Assembly (NCBI GenBank): GCA_903921605.1 | Contig: CAIXQV010000373.1 | Location: forward strand, 1-13,288 | Source: an uncultured Planctomycetaceae bacterium | Lineage (GTDB): Bacteria; Planctomycetota; Planctomycetia; Planctomycetales; Planctomycetaceae | Direction: 5' to 3' | DNA: 13,288 nt | Shown: positions 6,520-13,288 of the stretch, piece after piece | Layout of the letters: the number at the start of each line of letters is the position of its first letter | How positions within the stretch are numbered: the first letter of the stretch is position 1 | Translations under genes and position numbers: made by a program | The notes under the pieces: model-generated | The model's input: only the letters and a program-made list of their open reading frames with translations | Told to the model about the DNA's origin: nothing | The model's database searches: none

Positions 6520-7329
6520 TCAGTTCTCCCTGGAATGGAATGGAATGGTGGAAACGGAATCGGTCACATTGCTGCTGTCGAGGATCCCACTGACGATCGC
6601 CTCCCAGGACAGTGGGATTTCGGGTCTGAGTCGGTAACGGTTCTTGGCGACGCACGAGGGCCCGCCAGTTGTACGCAGGATGCGTTCTCCGCCCGCCGCC
6701 CCGATCGGCGCGGCGATTGCCCGCTGACGGCCAAACCCGGCGTCCTCAGACCGCGTGGTGAAGCGTTTCGTGGCAAAGAGCACCGCGTCACACCATTCGG
6801 TGATCAGCGCGGCCGCATGTTTGTGCAGGCGAGGCGAGTAACGGTCGTAAGCCGGGGCCTCGGGGTCTTCGAATTTCTCGACCTTTGAGTGCGCAATCAG
6901 GAACACCATCATGTGTCGCTCCTGATGGAGCACCGTAAGTCGATCGAGCAGCTTGCGCCAGAAGTCCAGGGCCAGTGTGTAGCCTTTGCCGTAGCCACCG
7001 CCGACTTTTTCAATCGTCGTCGCAGACTCCCGTTTGCACACCGCGTCCCAGATCAGGCGTTCGAGCCAGTCGAGGGAATCGATCACGACTGTTTCAAAGT
7101 CATGTGATTCCGTCGCAAGTTCCTGCAGAGCAGTCATCACGTCATCGAACGAACGAGCCAGCGGAAATTTGTGGCAGTCAATTTCTCCCAGTCCGTCTTC
7201 CGTCTGCACGAAAATCGGATGCGGTGCCCCTGACGCCAGCGAGCTCTTCCCGACGCCTTCCGTTCCGTACGTCATGATTCGAGGTGGCATGTGAGAGCGG
7301 CCACTTTGAATTTGTTGCATGAGTCCCAT
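6520..7329 (-). CDS. Sak4-type RecA-like AAA ATPase (phage single-strand annealing/recombination)
   Basis: The 269-residue protein is a short RecA-fold ATPase of the phage nucleotide-binding AAA_24/Sak4 type. Walker A is GTEGVGKS (22-29), Walker B VVIDSLDWLE (81-90, D84) and a likely sensor is FLIAHSKVEKFEDPEAP (143-159). No long RecA C-terminal domain is present, as expected for Sak4. Proteins of this class promote ATP-dependent annealing or strand exchange in phage recombination, usually together with a neighbouring single-strand-binding protein; DUF669 follows three bases later. GTG at 7332, ATG at 7329 and ATG at 7320 are possible starts. I use 7329 because AAAGGAAAG sits about nine bases before it. 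A role in DNA repair or replication restart of the element fits the exonuclease and RusA neighbours. Confidence 0.86.
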   Translation of the reverse strand: MGLMQQIQSGRSHMPPRIMTYGTEGVGKSSLASGAPHPIFVQTEDGLGEIDCHKFPLARSFDDVMTALQELATESHDFETVVIDSLDWLERLIWDAVCKRESATTIEKVGGGYGKGYTLALDFWRKLLDRLTVLHQERHMMVFLIAHSKVEKFEDPEAPAYDRYSPRLHKHAAALITEWCDAVLFATKRFTTRSEDAGFGRQRAIAAPIGAAGGERILRTTGGPSCVAKNRYRLRPEIPLSWEAIVSGILDSSNVTDSVSTIPFHSREN

Positions 7330-7375
7330 CACAGTCTTTCCTTTCGTTAGGTGAAATCGGTAAACCTCGGCCTGG

Positions 7376-7409
7376 GCTGAGCCGCGTCGATCCGTCGCTG
7401 CGGCTCAGC
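7376..7409. repeat. Hairpin with 10-bp perfect stem
   Basis: GCTGAGCCGC (7376-7385) and GCGGCTCAGC (7400-7409) are exact inverted copies around a 14-base loop, in the roughly 200-base space between the exonuclease and Sak4 genes. It lies within the leftward transcript, about 50 bases before the Sak4 start. It could attenuate the operon or mark a processing site. No T-run follows in the leftward direction. Confidence 0.5.
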
Positions 7410-7432
7410 ACCAGTGCCGGTTGAATAAAGAT

Positions 7433-7520
7433 GACGAGCGGGAGGGCGCAGGGAGTCCCGTCAAACAGTGCCGCCGATCCCTGGCAGAACATCTGTGACA
7501 CGCCATCCCGCCCGCTCGTC
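7433..7520. repeat. Long-range inverted repeat downstream of the exonuclease gene
   Basis: GACGAGCGGG (7433-7442) has an exact inverted copy, CCCGCTCGTC (7511-7520), with 68 bases between. Allowing one mismatch, the arms extend to 14 bases. The right arm starts seven bases downstream of the exonuclease stop codon in the direction of transcription. Together with the 7376-7409 hairpin it makes this gap unusually structured. A partial terminator or RNA stability element is possible. Confidence 0.4.
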
Positions 7521-7526
7521 GGGGCA

Positions 7527-8333
7527 TCAGATGAAGTCAAACAGTCGGCGTTCCTCGTAACCGGTGGGCCAGTCCTCTTCAGCCAGGCAGGCCCGAAGTC
7601 GGTCAATCGCCTCTTCGTTCTCACGTTGAGCGGCGGTGAGTGTTTCCGGAGCCATCAGCCAGACTCCGCAGCGATAGGGTTCCTTCTTCTCGACCGCGAT
7701 CAGATGCACGGGCATGCATCGCCCCGTGGCCTGCATCAGCACAGCACGATAGAACGCCAGCTGGTGGGCGTAGCCGTATCGGCGAGCATCGGCTTCGAAC
7801 CAGGTCAGATCATCGCACGTCTTCAGGTCCACAATTCCGTGGTGAGGGTCATACCAGTCCATGCGGATCTGACAGGGCATGCCACAATAGTCATCGCGGA
7901 CAACGCCTTCGGCTTCTCCGTATTCCAGCAGCGTCATCGCCACTGGGTGCGTCTTAACAGCTTCGTTCATGCGAGCCACGACATCCCACTGAGCATCAGT
8001 CAGGATGTCTTTGCCAACGGCTTCTGCCCACTCGGCCCATGCTTTGGTACCGGATCCAAATGGCTGACCTGTGCGAGGATTGACCGGACCTCCGACGGCA
8101 TACTCGGCTTCAAAGCGTTCCAGTCCCTCCAGAATCAAGGTGTGAGCCGCACGTCCGATCATGTACGCCGGACGATCTTCCTGTGTGACGTTTCCCATCT
8201 TCTTTCGACGGTAAAGCAGCGGGCATTTTCGGAAGTCCGCCAGCTGGTGGCTCGACAGGTACTCACTGCGTTTGGAGTGATAAAGGTCGGCGGGCTCGTG
8301 GGTGATGACGTTTGAAGCATTTGCGACAACCAT
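7527..8333 (-). CDS. PD-(D/E)XK exonuclease (RecE/Cas4-like, PDDEXK_1/DUF3799 type)
   Basis: The 268-residue protein has the ordered motifs of phage recombination exonucleases: GRAAHTLILEG (H64), an acidic residue near E142, MDWYDPHHGIVDLKT with D159 and the core D169-L-K171, and YGYAHQLAFYRAVL (Q191, Y195, the 'QxxxY' motif). The N-terminal SHQLADFRKCPLLYRRKK block is typical of RecB/Cas4-like folds, though no four-Cys iron-sulphur cluster is evident. It would resect double-stranded ends to give the single strands used by Sak4 and DUF669 downstream. I choose the ATG at 8333, which has AAGGAA about seven bases upstream. A start at 8402 is open but would run across the likely promoter/leader and has an unconvincing extension. 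It is the first gene of the leftward block. Confidence 0.82.
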   Translation of the reverse strand: MVVANASNVITHEPADLYHSKRSEYLSSHQLADFRKCPLLYRRKKMGNVTQEDRPAYMIGRAAHTLILEGLERFEAEYAVGGPVNPRTGQPFGSGTKAWAEWAEAVGKDILTDAQWDVVARMNEAVKTHPVAMTLLEYGEAEGVVRDDYCGMPCQIRMDWYDPHHGIVDLKTCDDLTWFEADARRYGYAHQLAFYRAVLMQATGRCMPVHLIAVEKKEPYRCGVWLMAPETLTAAQRENEEAIDRLRACLAEEDWPTGYEERRLFDFI

Positions 8334-8440
8334 TGGGCATTTCCTTAAGACCGCTTTCCTGGCAACTGATGCTGCAACCATGTGCAATCCGGCATCAAAC
8401 AACTCTCGGCGGCGACAATGAGTTATTTGCCGCGGGCATC

Positions 8441-8462
8441 AAATGTTCGGCAGTGAACATTT
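8441..8462. repeat. Operator-like inverted repeat AAATGTTC-N6-GAACATTT
   Basis: Eight-base arms (8441-8448 and 8455-8462) are exact inverted copies around a six-base spacer, GGCAGT. A 22-bp dyad in a divergent promoter region is the size expected for a dimeric helix-turn-helix regulator. The GTTC/GAAC halves recall LexA-type sites but are in the opposite order to the GAAC-N4-GTTC box, so I do not call it a LexA site. Confidence 0.55.
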
Positions 8463-8467
8463 CCGGT

Positions 8468-8539
8468 CATGTGACCAGTCATGTGACTGAATCTGTCACC
8501 GGCGACCGGTCATTTCCGGCGCATGTGACCAGTCACATG
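8468..8539. repeat. CATGTGAC repeat cluster (operator-like)
   Basis: CATGTGAC occurs at 8468-8475, 8480-8487 and 8522-8529, with one inverted copy GTCACATG at 8532-8539. The last two form the dyad CATGTGACCAGTCACATG (8-bp arms, 2-bp centre). A longer unit, CATTTCCGG followed by CATGTGACCAGTCA, is present twice about 53 bases apart (from roughly 8458 and 8511), so a segment of nearly 30 bases has been duplicated. This arrangement suggests a multi-site binding region for an element-encoded regulator in front of the sigma-like gene. Confidence 0.6.
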
Positions 8540-8644
8540 AACACATTCTGCTCCACAGACCTTGTCACCGGATCTCGGAAAGACTTCCGCATCGCGCCGA
8601 GGCTGTCCCGGCGAATCAAAAGGTTGTTTCAGGAGCAGATTTGG

Positions 8645-9202
8645 ATGCTTAAGAATTGCTATGCCGACATCATCGAACCATGGAAAGTAGAACTGATCAT
8701 TCGTCGCGCAAGACGCTGGGGAATCAACAGCTCCGATCTGGAGGATGTGCAACAGGAAATCGTGCTGTCACTGCTGGATTTTGTCTTCGACCCGCAGCAT
8801 GCGAATGGAGCGTCTGAGGTGACTGCTGTGACAGCAGTGATCGACCGGAGGCTTGCCATGATCCGTCGTCGGGAGACACGGCACCTGCGGCGCGAAGAAC
8901 GGTTCCGAGCGCTCGCCGTGGTGGTTGATGAAGTTCTTCGGGTCACACCAAATGCCGTTCTCGATGAAGACGATCGGAATCTGACAATTGACCTCAGAAC
9001 CGTCATCGACGAATTGTCACCACGGGCACGTCGTGTCTGTGAATATCTGTCCGAAGGACGCACTCTTAACGAGATCGCCGGGTTGCTGGGTATCGACTGG
9101 CGCGCTGTCCGCAGAGAAGTCGATGCCATCCGTCTGCATCTTCAGCAGTCAGGCTTGGGAGCCATGACTGGCGACTTTCAGCAGCCGAGGATTCTGGCAT
9201 GA
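8645..9202 (+). CDS. Small sigma-70-like transcription regulator
   Basis: From the ATG at 8645 the product has 185 residues, the size of a two-domain ECF-type sigma factor. Residues 6-50 resemble region 2, including DLEDVQQEIVLSLLDF (31-46), close to the 'D.ED..Qe.fl.l' core that binds RNA polymerase. Residues 115-168 resemble region 4: IDELSPRARRVCEYLSEGRTL followed by NEIAGLLGIDWRAVRREVDAI, a helix-turn-helix. The linker is rich in Arg and Glu. I choose 8645 because AGGAG lies nine bases before it. The open frame extends back to 8312, and ATG 8537 is an alternative without a ribosome site and inside the repeat cluster. Its last four bases overlap the next gene. It may direct transcription of the element's own genes; it could also be only a sigma-like DNA-binding regulator. 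Confidence 0.7.
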   Translation: MLKNCYADIIEPWKVELIIRRARRWGINSSDLEDVQQEIVLSLLDFVFDPQHANGASEVTAVTAVIDRRLAMIRRRETRHLRREERFRALAVVVDEVLRVTPNAVLDEDDRNLTIDLRTVIDELSPRARRVCEYLSEGRTLNEIAGLLGIDWRAVRREVDAIRLHLQQSGLGAMTGDFQQPRILA

Positions 9203-9447
9203 AGACGAAGAGATCCACTCGACAGACAAACAACCAAACCGCAACTGCGGTACTGGTTGATGCCAAAACAGCCTCCGAGTTTTGCGGCAAGTCACTGAGG
9301 ACATGGCGATCATGGGACTCCGCCGGCCTGATCCCGGATCCGGTGCGAATTGGACGTTCCACACTTTGGCGCATTGATGAATTGCGTGCCTGGGTCGCAG
9401 CAGGTTGCCCACGTCGAAAAGACTGGGAATTCATTGACCGAAACTGA
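9199..9447 (+). CDS. HTH_17 / excisionase-type DNA-binding protein
   Basis: The 82-residue product contains a MerR-like winged helix (HTH_17, as in AlpA and Xis proteins): LVDAKTASEFCGKSLRTWRS (helix-turn-helix), then WDSAGLIPDPVRIGRSTLWR and IDELRAWVAAGCP. The 'tlwr..eL..W..aG.P' ending is characteristic. Such proteins bend DNA at attachment sites to favour excision, or regulate promoters. The ATG overlaps the stop of the sigma-like gene as ATGA, indicating translational coupling, and the integrase follows after 86 bases. That order fits a recombination directionality factor paired with the integrase, although a purely transcriptional role cannot be excluded. Confidence 0.82.
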   Translation: MKTKRSTRQTNNQTATAVLVDAKTASEFCGKSLRTWRSWDSAGLIPDPVRIGRSTLWRIDELRAWVAAGCPRRKDWEFIDRN

Positions 9448-9533
9448 TCGAAATGAACTTGATGTTACCCCGGAATTGAACACTGTGACGAACGTTGTTG
9501 TGGTTGAATCGCGTCAGACAATCAGGAGCATAC

Positions 9534-10706
9534 ATGGCCAGTTTGTATAGAAAGCCGGTGATCGTCACCGATCCGAAAACCGGACAGCGTGTCAAATCAA
9601 AATCAAAGAAATGGTGGGGACGATACAAGGATGAGAACGGTATCGAATGCCGCGTTCCGCTGGCCGTCGACAAGACCGCCGCTCAGACGATGTTGAATGA
9701 ACTCGTCCGGAAGACAGAACGCCGTGCGGCCGGATTGATCGATCGCTTTGACGAGCACCGGCAACGCCCAATTGACGTTCACTTGGAAGAATTTCGGAAA
9801 CACCTGCAGGCGCGACGAGTCGGCGAAGCTCAGGTCAAGCTGGTGGGGTATCGGGTCGAACGCATCATTGAAGCCTGCCGGGTCCGTATCCTCACGGACC
9901 TCTCTGCCAGCCGCGTCCAGAAATTCCTTGCGGATCTCAGGGCTGACGGATTGAGTATTCAGACCAGCAACCACTATCTGCGCGCCATCAAGCAGTTCAG
10001 TCGCTGGCTCGTCCGCGATCGTCGAGCTGGTGAGGATCCTTTGGCCTATATCTCCATGCTGAATGTCGCCACTGATCGTCGGCACGATCGCCGGCCTCTG
10101 ACCGAGACTGAATTCACCGCCTTGATCGCAGCGACAAAAGCAGGAAAGACCATAGTTCGGCTCAAAGGACCGGACCGTGCGATGCTCTACATCGTCGCCG
10201 CCTATACGGGGCTCCGGGCCAGCGAGCTGGCGAGCCTGACGCCGGAAAGTTTCAGGCTCGACGAAACCCCGCCCACGGTCACAGTGCTGGCCGGCTATTC
10301 CAAACACCGACGGCAGGACGTATTGCCCTTGCATCCGAGCCTTGTCGAATCACTACGCCCTTGGCTGGGCTTGAGAAAGCCCGCCACGCCTGTATGGCCC
10401 GGTGCGTGGGCTCGGGCAAAGCAGGCAGGCAAGACACTCCAGCGGGACCTGAAGGCCGCCGACATTCCTTACATCGACAAACAGGGTCGCTACGCCGACT
10501 TCCACGCCCTCCGGCACACCTTCATCACCAACATGATGAAGTCCGGCATCAACCCGAAAACGGCACAGAGCCTCGCTCGACACTCCACGATTGATCTGAC
10601 CATGAATGTCTACACAAGCCTGACCGTAAACGACCAGGCAGCTGCCATCGCTGCGCTGCCCGGGCTAAAGACCCCGAACGCGACAACCGGTCGCGAGTCA
10701 GCCTGA
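9534..10706 (+). CDS. int: Tyrosine recombinase / integrase
   Basis: The 390-residue protein has an N-terminal arm-type region, a SAM-like core-binding domain (about 75-165) and a catalytic domain with the full active site: R228 (YTGLRASEL), K257 (GYSKHRRQ), H324 and R327 (FHALRHTF), H350 (LARHSTIDLTMNVYT) and nucleophile Y360. It should cut and join DNA at the attachment sites to insert and remove the element. The ATG at 9534 is preceded by AGGAG at a normal distance; the in-frame codon at 9495 would add 13 residues and lacks a ribosome site. The family resembles the planctomycete and phage integrases that are often preceded by a HTH_17 gene, as here. It is the last gene before a long gene-poor stretch, so one attachment site probably lies close to its 3' end. 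Confidence 0.93.
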   Translation: MASLYRKPVIVTDPKTGQRVKSKSKKWWGRYKDENGIECRVPLAVDKTAAQTMLNELVRKTERRAAGLIDRFDEHRQRPIDVHLEEFRKHLQARRVGEAQVKLVGYRVERIIEACRVRILTDLSASRVQKFLADLRADGLSIQTSNHYLRAIKQFSRWLVRDRRAGEDPLAYISMLNVATDRRHDRRPLTETEFTALIAATKAGKTIVRLKGPDRAMLYIVAAYTGLRASELASLTPESFRLDETPPTVTVLAGYSKHRRQDVLPLHPSLVESLRPWLGLRKPATPVWPGAWARAKQAGKTLQRDLKAADIPYIDKQGRYADFHALRHTFITNMMKSGINPKTAQSLARHSTIDLTMNVYTSLTVNDQAAAIAALPGLKTPNATTGRESA

Positions 10707-12072
10707 AGGGGCGACTGGTTAATTGACGCCTATGCCTTTCCAAAAGTGCCCATGTATCGGAGTGGCGGACCGAATTGTCAACCGCTCCCACAAAGCCAAC
10801 TCAGGATACGCCCTCTTGTGCTATTGAGTACGGTGTCCTTGTGGTCTCAGGTCACGATCACTTCCGCGTTCATCGCATTTTCATCCGTATTCGGATTGAC
10901 TGCGAGACTTGATCGAACACCCCGACGTGTCGAATCAAATCGATGTCGCGCTGGCGTGTCGGACCATAAGCAGTGAAGTGAACTTCGTTTCGGCCTCCAG
11001 TCGTGACCGACGCTGCCGTAGCGGGCGCCGGCAGATTTTTGAAAAATCGTCAGGAAAGCTGAAAAACGACGGTCTTTGCTGCGTTGTAGAGAGTGAAAGG
11101 CCAGATTGAATGCGGCTACTGAGAAGTCTCTTCGAGCAGATTAGGAAAAACCAACTCGATGCCCGCGTATGAGTTCATGACGATCGACGCACAACGCGAA
11201 ACGAACGAACCAATGCCATCCATCAGACGCTTTTACTATCGACACCGCCAGACGACCATCTCTCGACTCACATTGGTCAGAGCAACGTTAGATGAAAGCG
11301 CTGGATGGCAACCGAATCCGAATGGACGGAAACTGGAGCTAAAAGATGCGGCCCTTCGATCCACTCATGGGATGGTCGAGGCACGGTATTTTCTGTGAAG
11401 TTTGCGATTGAGAAGCTCTTGAAGACAGGAGTTTTGTTGCGGTAATTCAGAGTTCTTTGAGGCAAATTCCTACGGGAGATTTCCTGACATGCACTCCAGT
11501 GCGATTGATCATCTGATGGTCACGGCTCCCACGCTGGCTTCGGGCATTCAGTATGTGGAGGAAAGGCGATGAGGAATGAGTGCAGCATGATCGAATTGTC
11601 GAATCGCGGCTGCTGATTCCGTTGTGATTCACTTCGTGATCTTTGTGTCCTCCGTGGCCCATCAGGCGATGGGAAGGCGAAGCCAAGCGTGCCATGCGGT
11701 GACAAAACCCGGATAACTTGCACACCCGGGCAACGCAAGTGACGTTGGATGGTCAGCGTGATAACGGTCCATCAATGTTGCAAGTGACGTCCGATGGTGA
11801 AAACGACAATCGTTCCGCAGAGGAAATGCCTTTTTGAATTCATCGAAACGACTGTGTGCAAGCACCCATGAGTCGCAGACATGGGCGACCTAGTTTCACG
11901 CCCGCCCAAGAATTCCTATGCTTCCGCGCAATTCAATAACGAGGGCTGCAAAACTACCGCGAATTGCTATTCTGATGGCGGGATGATCGTCTCGCCGTTC
12001 ATCCCGTCAGTCGATAATCGTCAGGCAACGAATTTTGCATATCTTGCAGGAAGACAGGACAAGAAGAACCGT
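10707..12072. other. Gene-poor junction region (1.37 kb), probable element/chromosome boundary
   Basis: I find no convincing gene here. Several open frames of 60-100 codons exist on both strands, but they lack good ribosome sites, overlap each other and show no family motifs. No tRNA, rRNA or complete insertion sequence is visible. A weak hairpin lies at about 10755-10790, where GCGG pairs with CCGC and flanking bases, and could be part of an attachment core. Further right are a GTGTCCTCCGTGG-type degenerate segment (11632-11657) and a 19-base direct repeat pair (11735-11798), suggesting decayed repeat-derived DNA. The attachment-site direct repeat cannot be identified because the other end of the element is outside the window. 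Confidence 0.55.
11735..11798. repeat. Pair of 19-bp near-identical direct repeats
   Basis: GCAAGTGACGTTGGATGGT (11735-11753) recurs as GCAAGTGACGTCCGATGGT (11780-11798), differing at two adjacent bases, with 45 bases from start to start. They lie in gene-free DNA between the integrase and the kinase. They may be remnants of a dispersed repeat of the host genome. Confidence 0.55.
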
Positions 12073-13288
12073 ATGTCGCAACAGGAATGGTTTGTTCAGC
12101 GAGGCGAGCAGGTCCAGGGGCCAATAAGCTTTAATGAACTGTGCCAACTCGCAATAAGCGGCAAGTTGATCTCCTCCGACCCCGTGCGGACATCGGAAAA
12201 TTCTGATTGGTGTCGAGCGGACACCATCGACGGCCTGTTTTCGACCGTTGATTCATCGGGCTCTTCATCAGATTCGTCGTCAGCCTTTTCATCGGGGTAC
12301 GACATCGAAGATATGCTCGACAGATTGATGGAACTCTACGAAGACAACCCGGAGAATGTGCCCTCGCCGCAAAGCCTTTGGCCGGATTGTCCAGCGGACA
12401 TTCTGGAGGACGTACAGGCCAGACTAAGCCCAAACCTTGAATGGCACTGGTTTCTTTCGCCTTCCGATAATGGAGATGACGACCAAATGTCTGCCCCAGA
12501 ACTTTCGGTACTCAAAGAGGGTTATCGTCCAACGTCATCGTCGTATGTGCTCTCAAAGCTGCTTGGCAAAGGAGGCTGCGGAACTGTCTGGAAGGCGGAA
12601 AATCCTAAAACGGGAGAAACCGCCGCTTTTAAGTTTTCTGCACAGATGAACGCATGTGGCAAAACTCTGGATAATGAATTCAGCAAGATTAAGGAGCTTA
12701 ATCATCCCGGCATCGTCAGATTGCTGGGGGAGCATCCTTTTGCCCAGATACCGTGCCTGCAGTACGAATACGTGAACGGAATAGACCTTAGCGATTTCCT
12801 TGTGAAAGAATTTAAGTTCCTCCGGCCTCAATCCGTTGTTGGTGAACGTTGTCCCCTCGATTTTAAACACGCGGCTGCGGTCATCCTCAAGCTGGCTGAA
12901 ATCATGGCGTACGTCCATGACCGGCCAAAGCCAGTCGTCCACCGAGACCTCAAGCCTGGCAACATTCTTGTATCCAACCACCTCGACATGGCTGTGCTTG
13001 CAGCGCTGGGGATTGAACAGGACCTGCGACTGGCAACTCTGAAAGTCATGGATTTCGGATTAGCCGGAAGTTTTCGTCCCGGCGGGCAAAATTCGTTCGA
13101 AAGCCTGAGTCTGGGAGTGGACCACCAGGGGTGGGGCACCGAGGCTTATATGTCGCCACAACAGAGATTGCATGCGCCGGCGCATCCCTCCGATGACATT
13201 TTTGCGATCGGAGTGATGTGGTATGAACTGCTCATGGGCCGCATTGGAGCGGGATTACCCAGCGGAATACGGGGGCATCAGGAGGTCA
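12073..13288 (+). CDS. GYF_2-domain Ser/Thr protein kinase, N-terminal part (3' end outside window)
   Basis: The frame is open from ATG 12073 to the window edge, giving 405 visible residues. Residues 5-57 are a GYF_2-type domain (WFVQRGEQVQGPISFNEL onward), a fold common in planctomycete membrane and kinase proteins. A Ser/Asp-rich linker follows (60-75). The Hanks-type kinase domain starts near residue 158: glycine loop LGKGGCGTVWKAE (164-176), lysine K187 (AAFKF), catalytic HRDLKPGNIL (290-299), DFG at 327-329 and GTEAYMSPQQ in place of the APE region. All catalytic residues are present, so it should be an active Ser/Thr kinase. The ribosome site is weak (AAGAAG). No transmembrane segment is seen yet; downstream sensor domains are typical of the family and may lie beyond the edge. 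Its more AT-rich codon use and distance from the integrase suggest it is host chromosomal DNA. Confidence 0.87.
   Translation, partial: MSQQEWFVQRGEQVQGPISFNELCQLAISGKLISSDPVRTSENSDWCRADTIDGLFSTVDSSGSSSDSSSAFSSGYDIEDMLDRLMELYEDNPENVPSPQSLWPDCPADILEDVQARLSPNLEWHWFLSPSDNGDDDQMSAPELSVLKEGYRPTSSSYVLSKLLGKGGCGTVWKAENPKTGETAAFKFSAQMNACGKTLDNEFSKIKELNHPGIVRLLGEHPFAQIPCLQYEYVNGIDLSDFLVKEFKFLRPQSVVGERCPLDFKHAAAVILKLAEIMAYVHDRPKPVVHRDLKPGNILVSNHLDMAVLAALGIEQDLRLATLKVMDFGLAGSFRPGGQNSFESLSLGVDHQGWGTEAYMSPQQRLHAPAHPSDDIFAIGVMWYELLMGRIGAGLPSGIRGHQEV

Larger units (their letters stand above)
8334..8644. promoter_or_regulatory. Divergent control region between exonuclease and sigma-like genes
   Basis: About 310 bases separate the chosen start codons of two divergently transcribed operons, so both promoters should lie here. 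An open frame does run rightward from 8312, but its translation in this stretch is built of repeat DNA (repeated HVTSHV-type residues) and I do not regard it as coding before 8645. The stretch contains the inverted repeat at 8441-8462 and the CATGTGAC repeat set at 8468-8539, described separately. I cannot assign -35/-10 boxes with confidence. The layout resembles a phage lysis/lysogeny switch region, with operators controlling both directions. This is inference from position and repeats. Confidence 0.55.

Noticed and set aside
7431..8315. A 294-codon rightward frame opposite the exonuclease gene
   Set aside because: No recognisable motif, and the opposite strand carries the PD-(D/E)XK motifs in order.
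8441..8462. LexA (SOS) box
   Set aside because: The half-sites are GTTC then GAAC, the reverse order of the GAAC-N4-GTTC box, and the spacing is six.
8468..8539. CRISPR array
   Set aside because: The repeat unit is only eight bases with irregular spacing and one inverted copy; no cas genes are near, and the exonuclease lacks Cas4 iron-sulphur cysteines.
8312..8644. N-terminal extension of the sigma-like protein from 8312
   Set aside because: The extension overlaps the start of the divergent exonuclease gene, is encoded by operator-like repeat DNA and lacks a ribosome site; AGGAG before 8645 is the better start signal.
9603..10334. A 243-codon leftward frame opposite the integrase
   Set aside because: It is antisense to the integrase, whose full active site is intact; no family match is visible.
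10740..10800. A tRNA or tRNA fragment as attachment site downstream of the integrase
   Set aside because: Only a short bulged hairpin is present; no cloverleaf, T-loop GTTCGA-type sequence or CCA end can be built.
11159..11398. A 79-codon rightward frame in the junction region
   Set aside because: No ribosome site, no motif, no neighbours in the same reading direction, and low-quality composition.

Overview
The window looks like one flank of an integrated phage-type or conjugative-type mobile element in a planctomycete-like bacterium. It ends in an integrase, a gene-poor junction and the start of a chromosomal-type protein kinase gene. The planctomycete guess rests on the GYF_2-plus-Ser/Thr-kinase architecture at the right edge and on the pairing of a small sigma-like factor with a HTH_17 protein and an integrase. 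It is an inference, not a proof; base composition is moderate to high GC.

Layout. Positions 1-8333 carry one leftward (minus-strand) block. Read in the direction of transcription it encodes a PD-(D/E)XK recombination exonuclease, a Sak4-type RecA-like ATPase, a DUF669 single-strand-binding-like protein, a RusA-type Holliday junction resolvase, a small zinc-ribbon protein, an SF2 helicase with a zinc ribbon, a small Cys-rich protein, a primase-polymerase/RepA-like helicase fusion, an HNH endonuclease, and the first 34 codons of a ParB/Srx-like protein that leaves the window. Several of these genes are 3-8 bases apart, so co-transcription is likely. Positions 8334-8644 are a divergent control region with inverted and direct repeats. 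Positions 8645-10706 carry a rightward block: a sigma-70-like regulator, a HTH_17/excisionase-type protein overlapping it by four bases, and a tyrosine recombinase. Positions 10707-12072 hold no convincing gene and probably contain the element/chromosome junction. From 12073 a GYF_2-domain Ser/Thr kinase runs off the right edge.

How it fits together. The leftward genes can be read as a self-contained replication and recombination kit: primer synthesis and unwinding (PrimPol-RepA, SF2 helicase), end resection (PD-(D/E)XK), strand annealing or exchange (Sak4 with DUF669) and junction resolution (RusA). The rightward genes look like the lysogeny/mobility switch. The strongest non-coding signal is a perfect 54-bp palindrome (1215-1268) inside a field of 14 GGWCC pentamers directly beyond the 3' end of the primase-helicase gene, which is a good candidate for the element's replication origin. 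No capsid, terminase, portal or conjugation gene is inside the window, so prophage versus other integrative element cannot be settled from this sequence alone.
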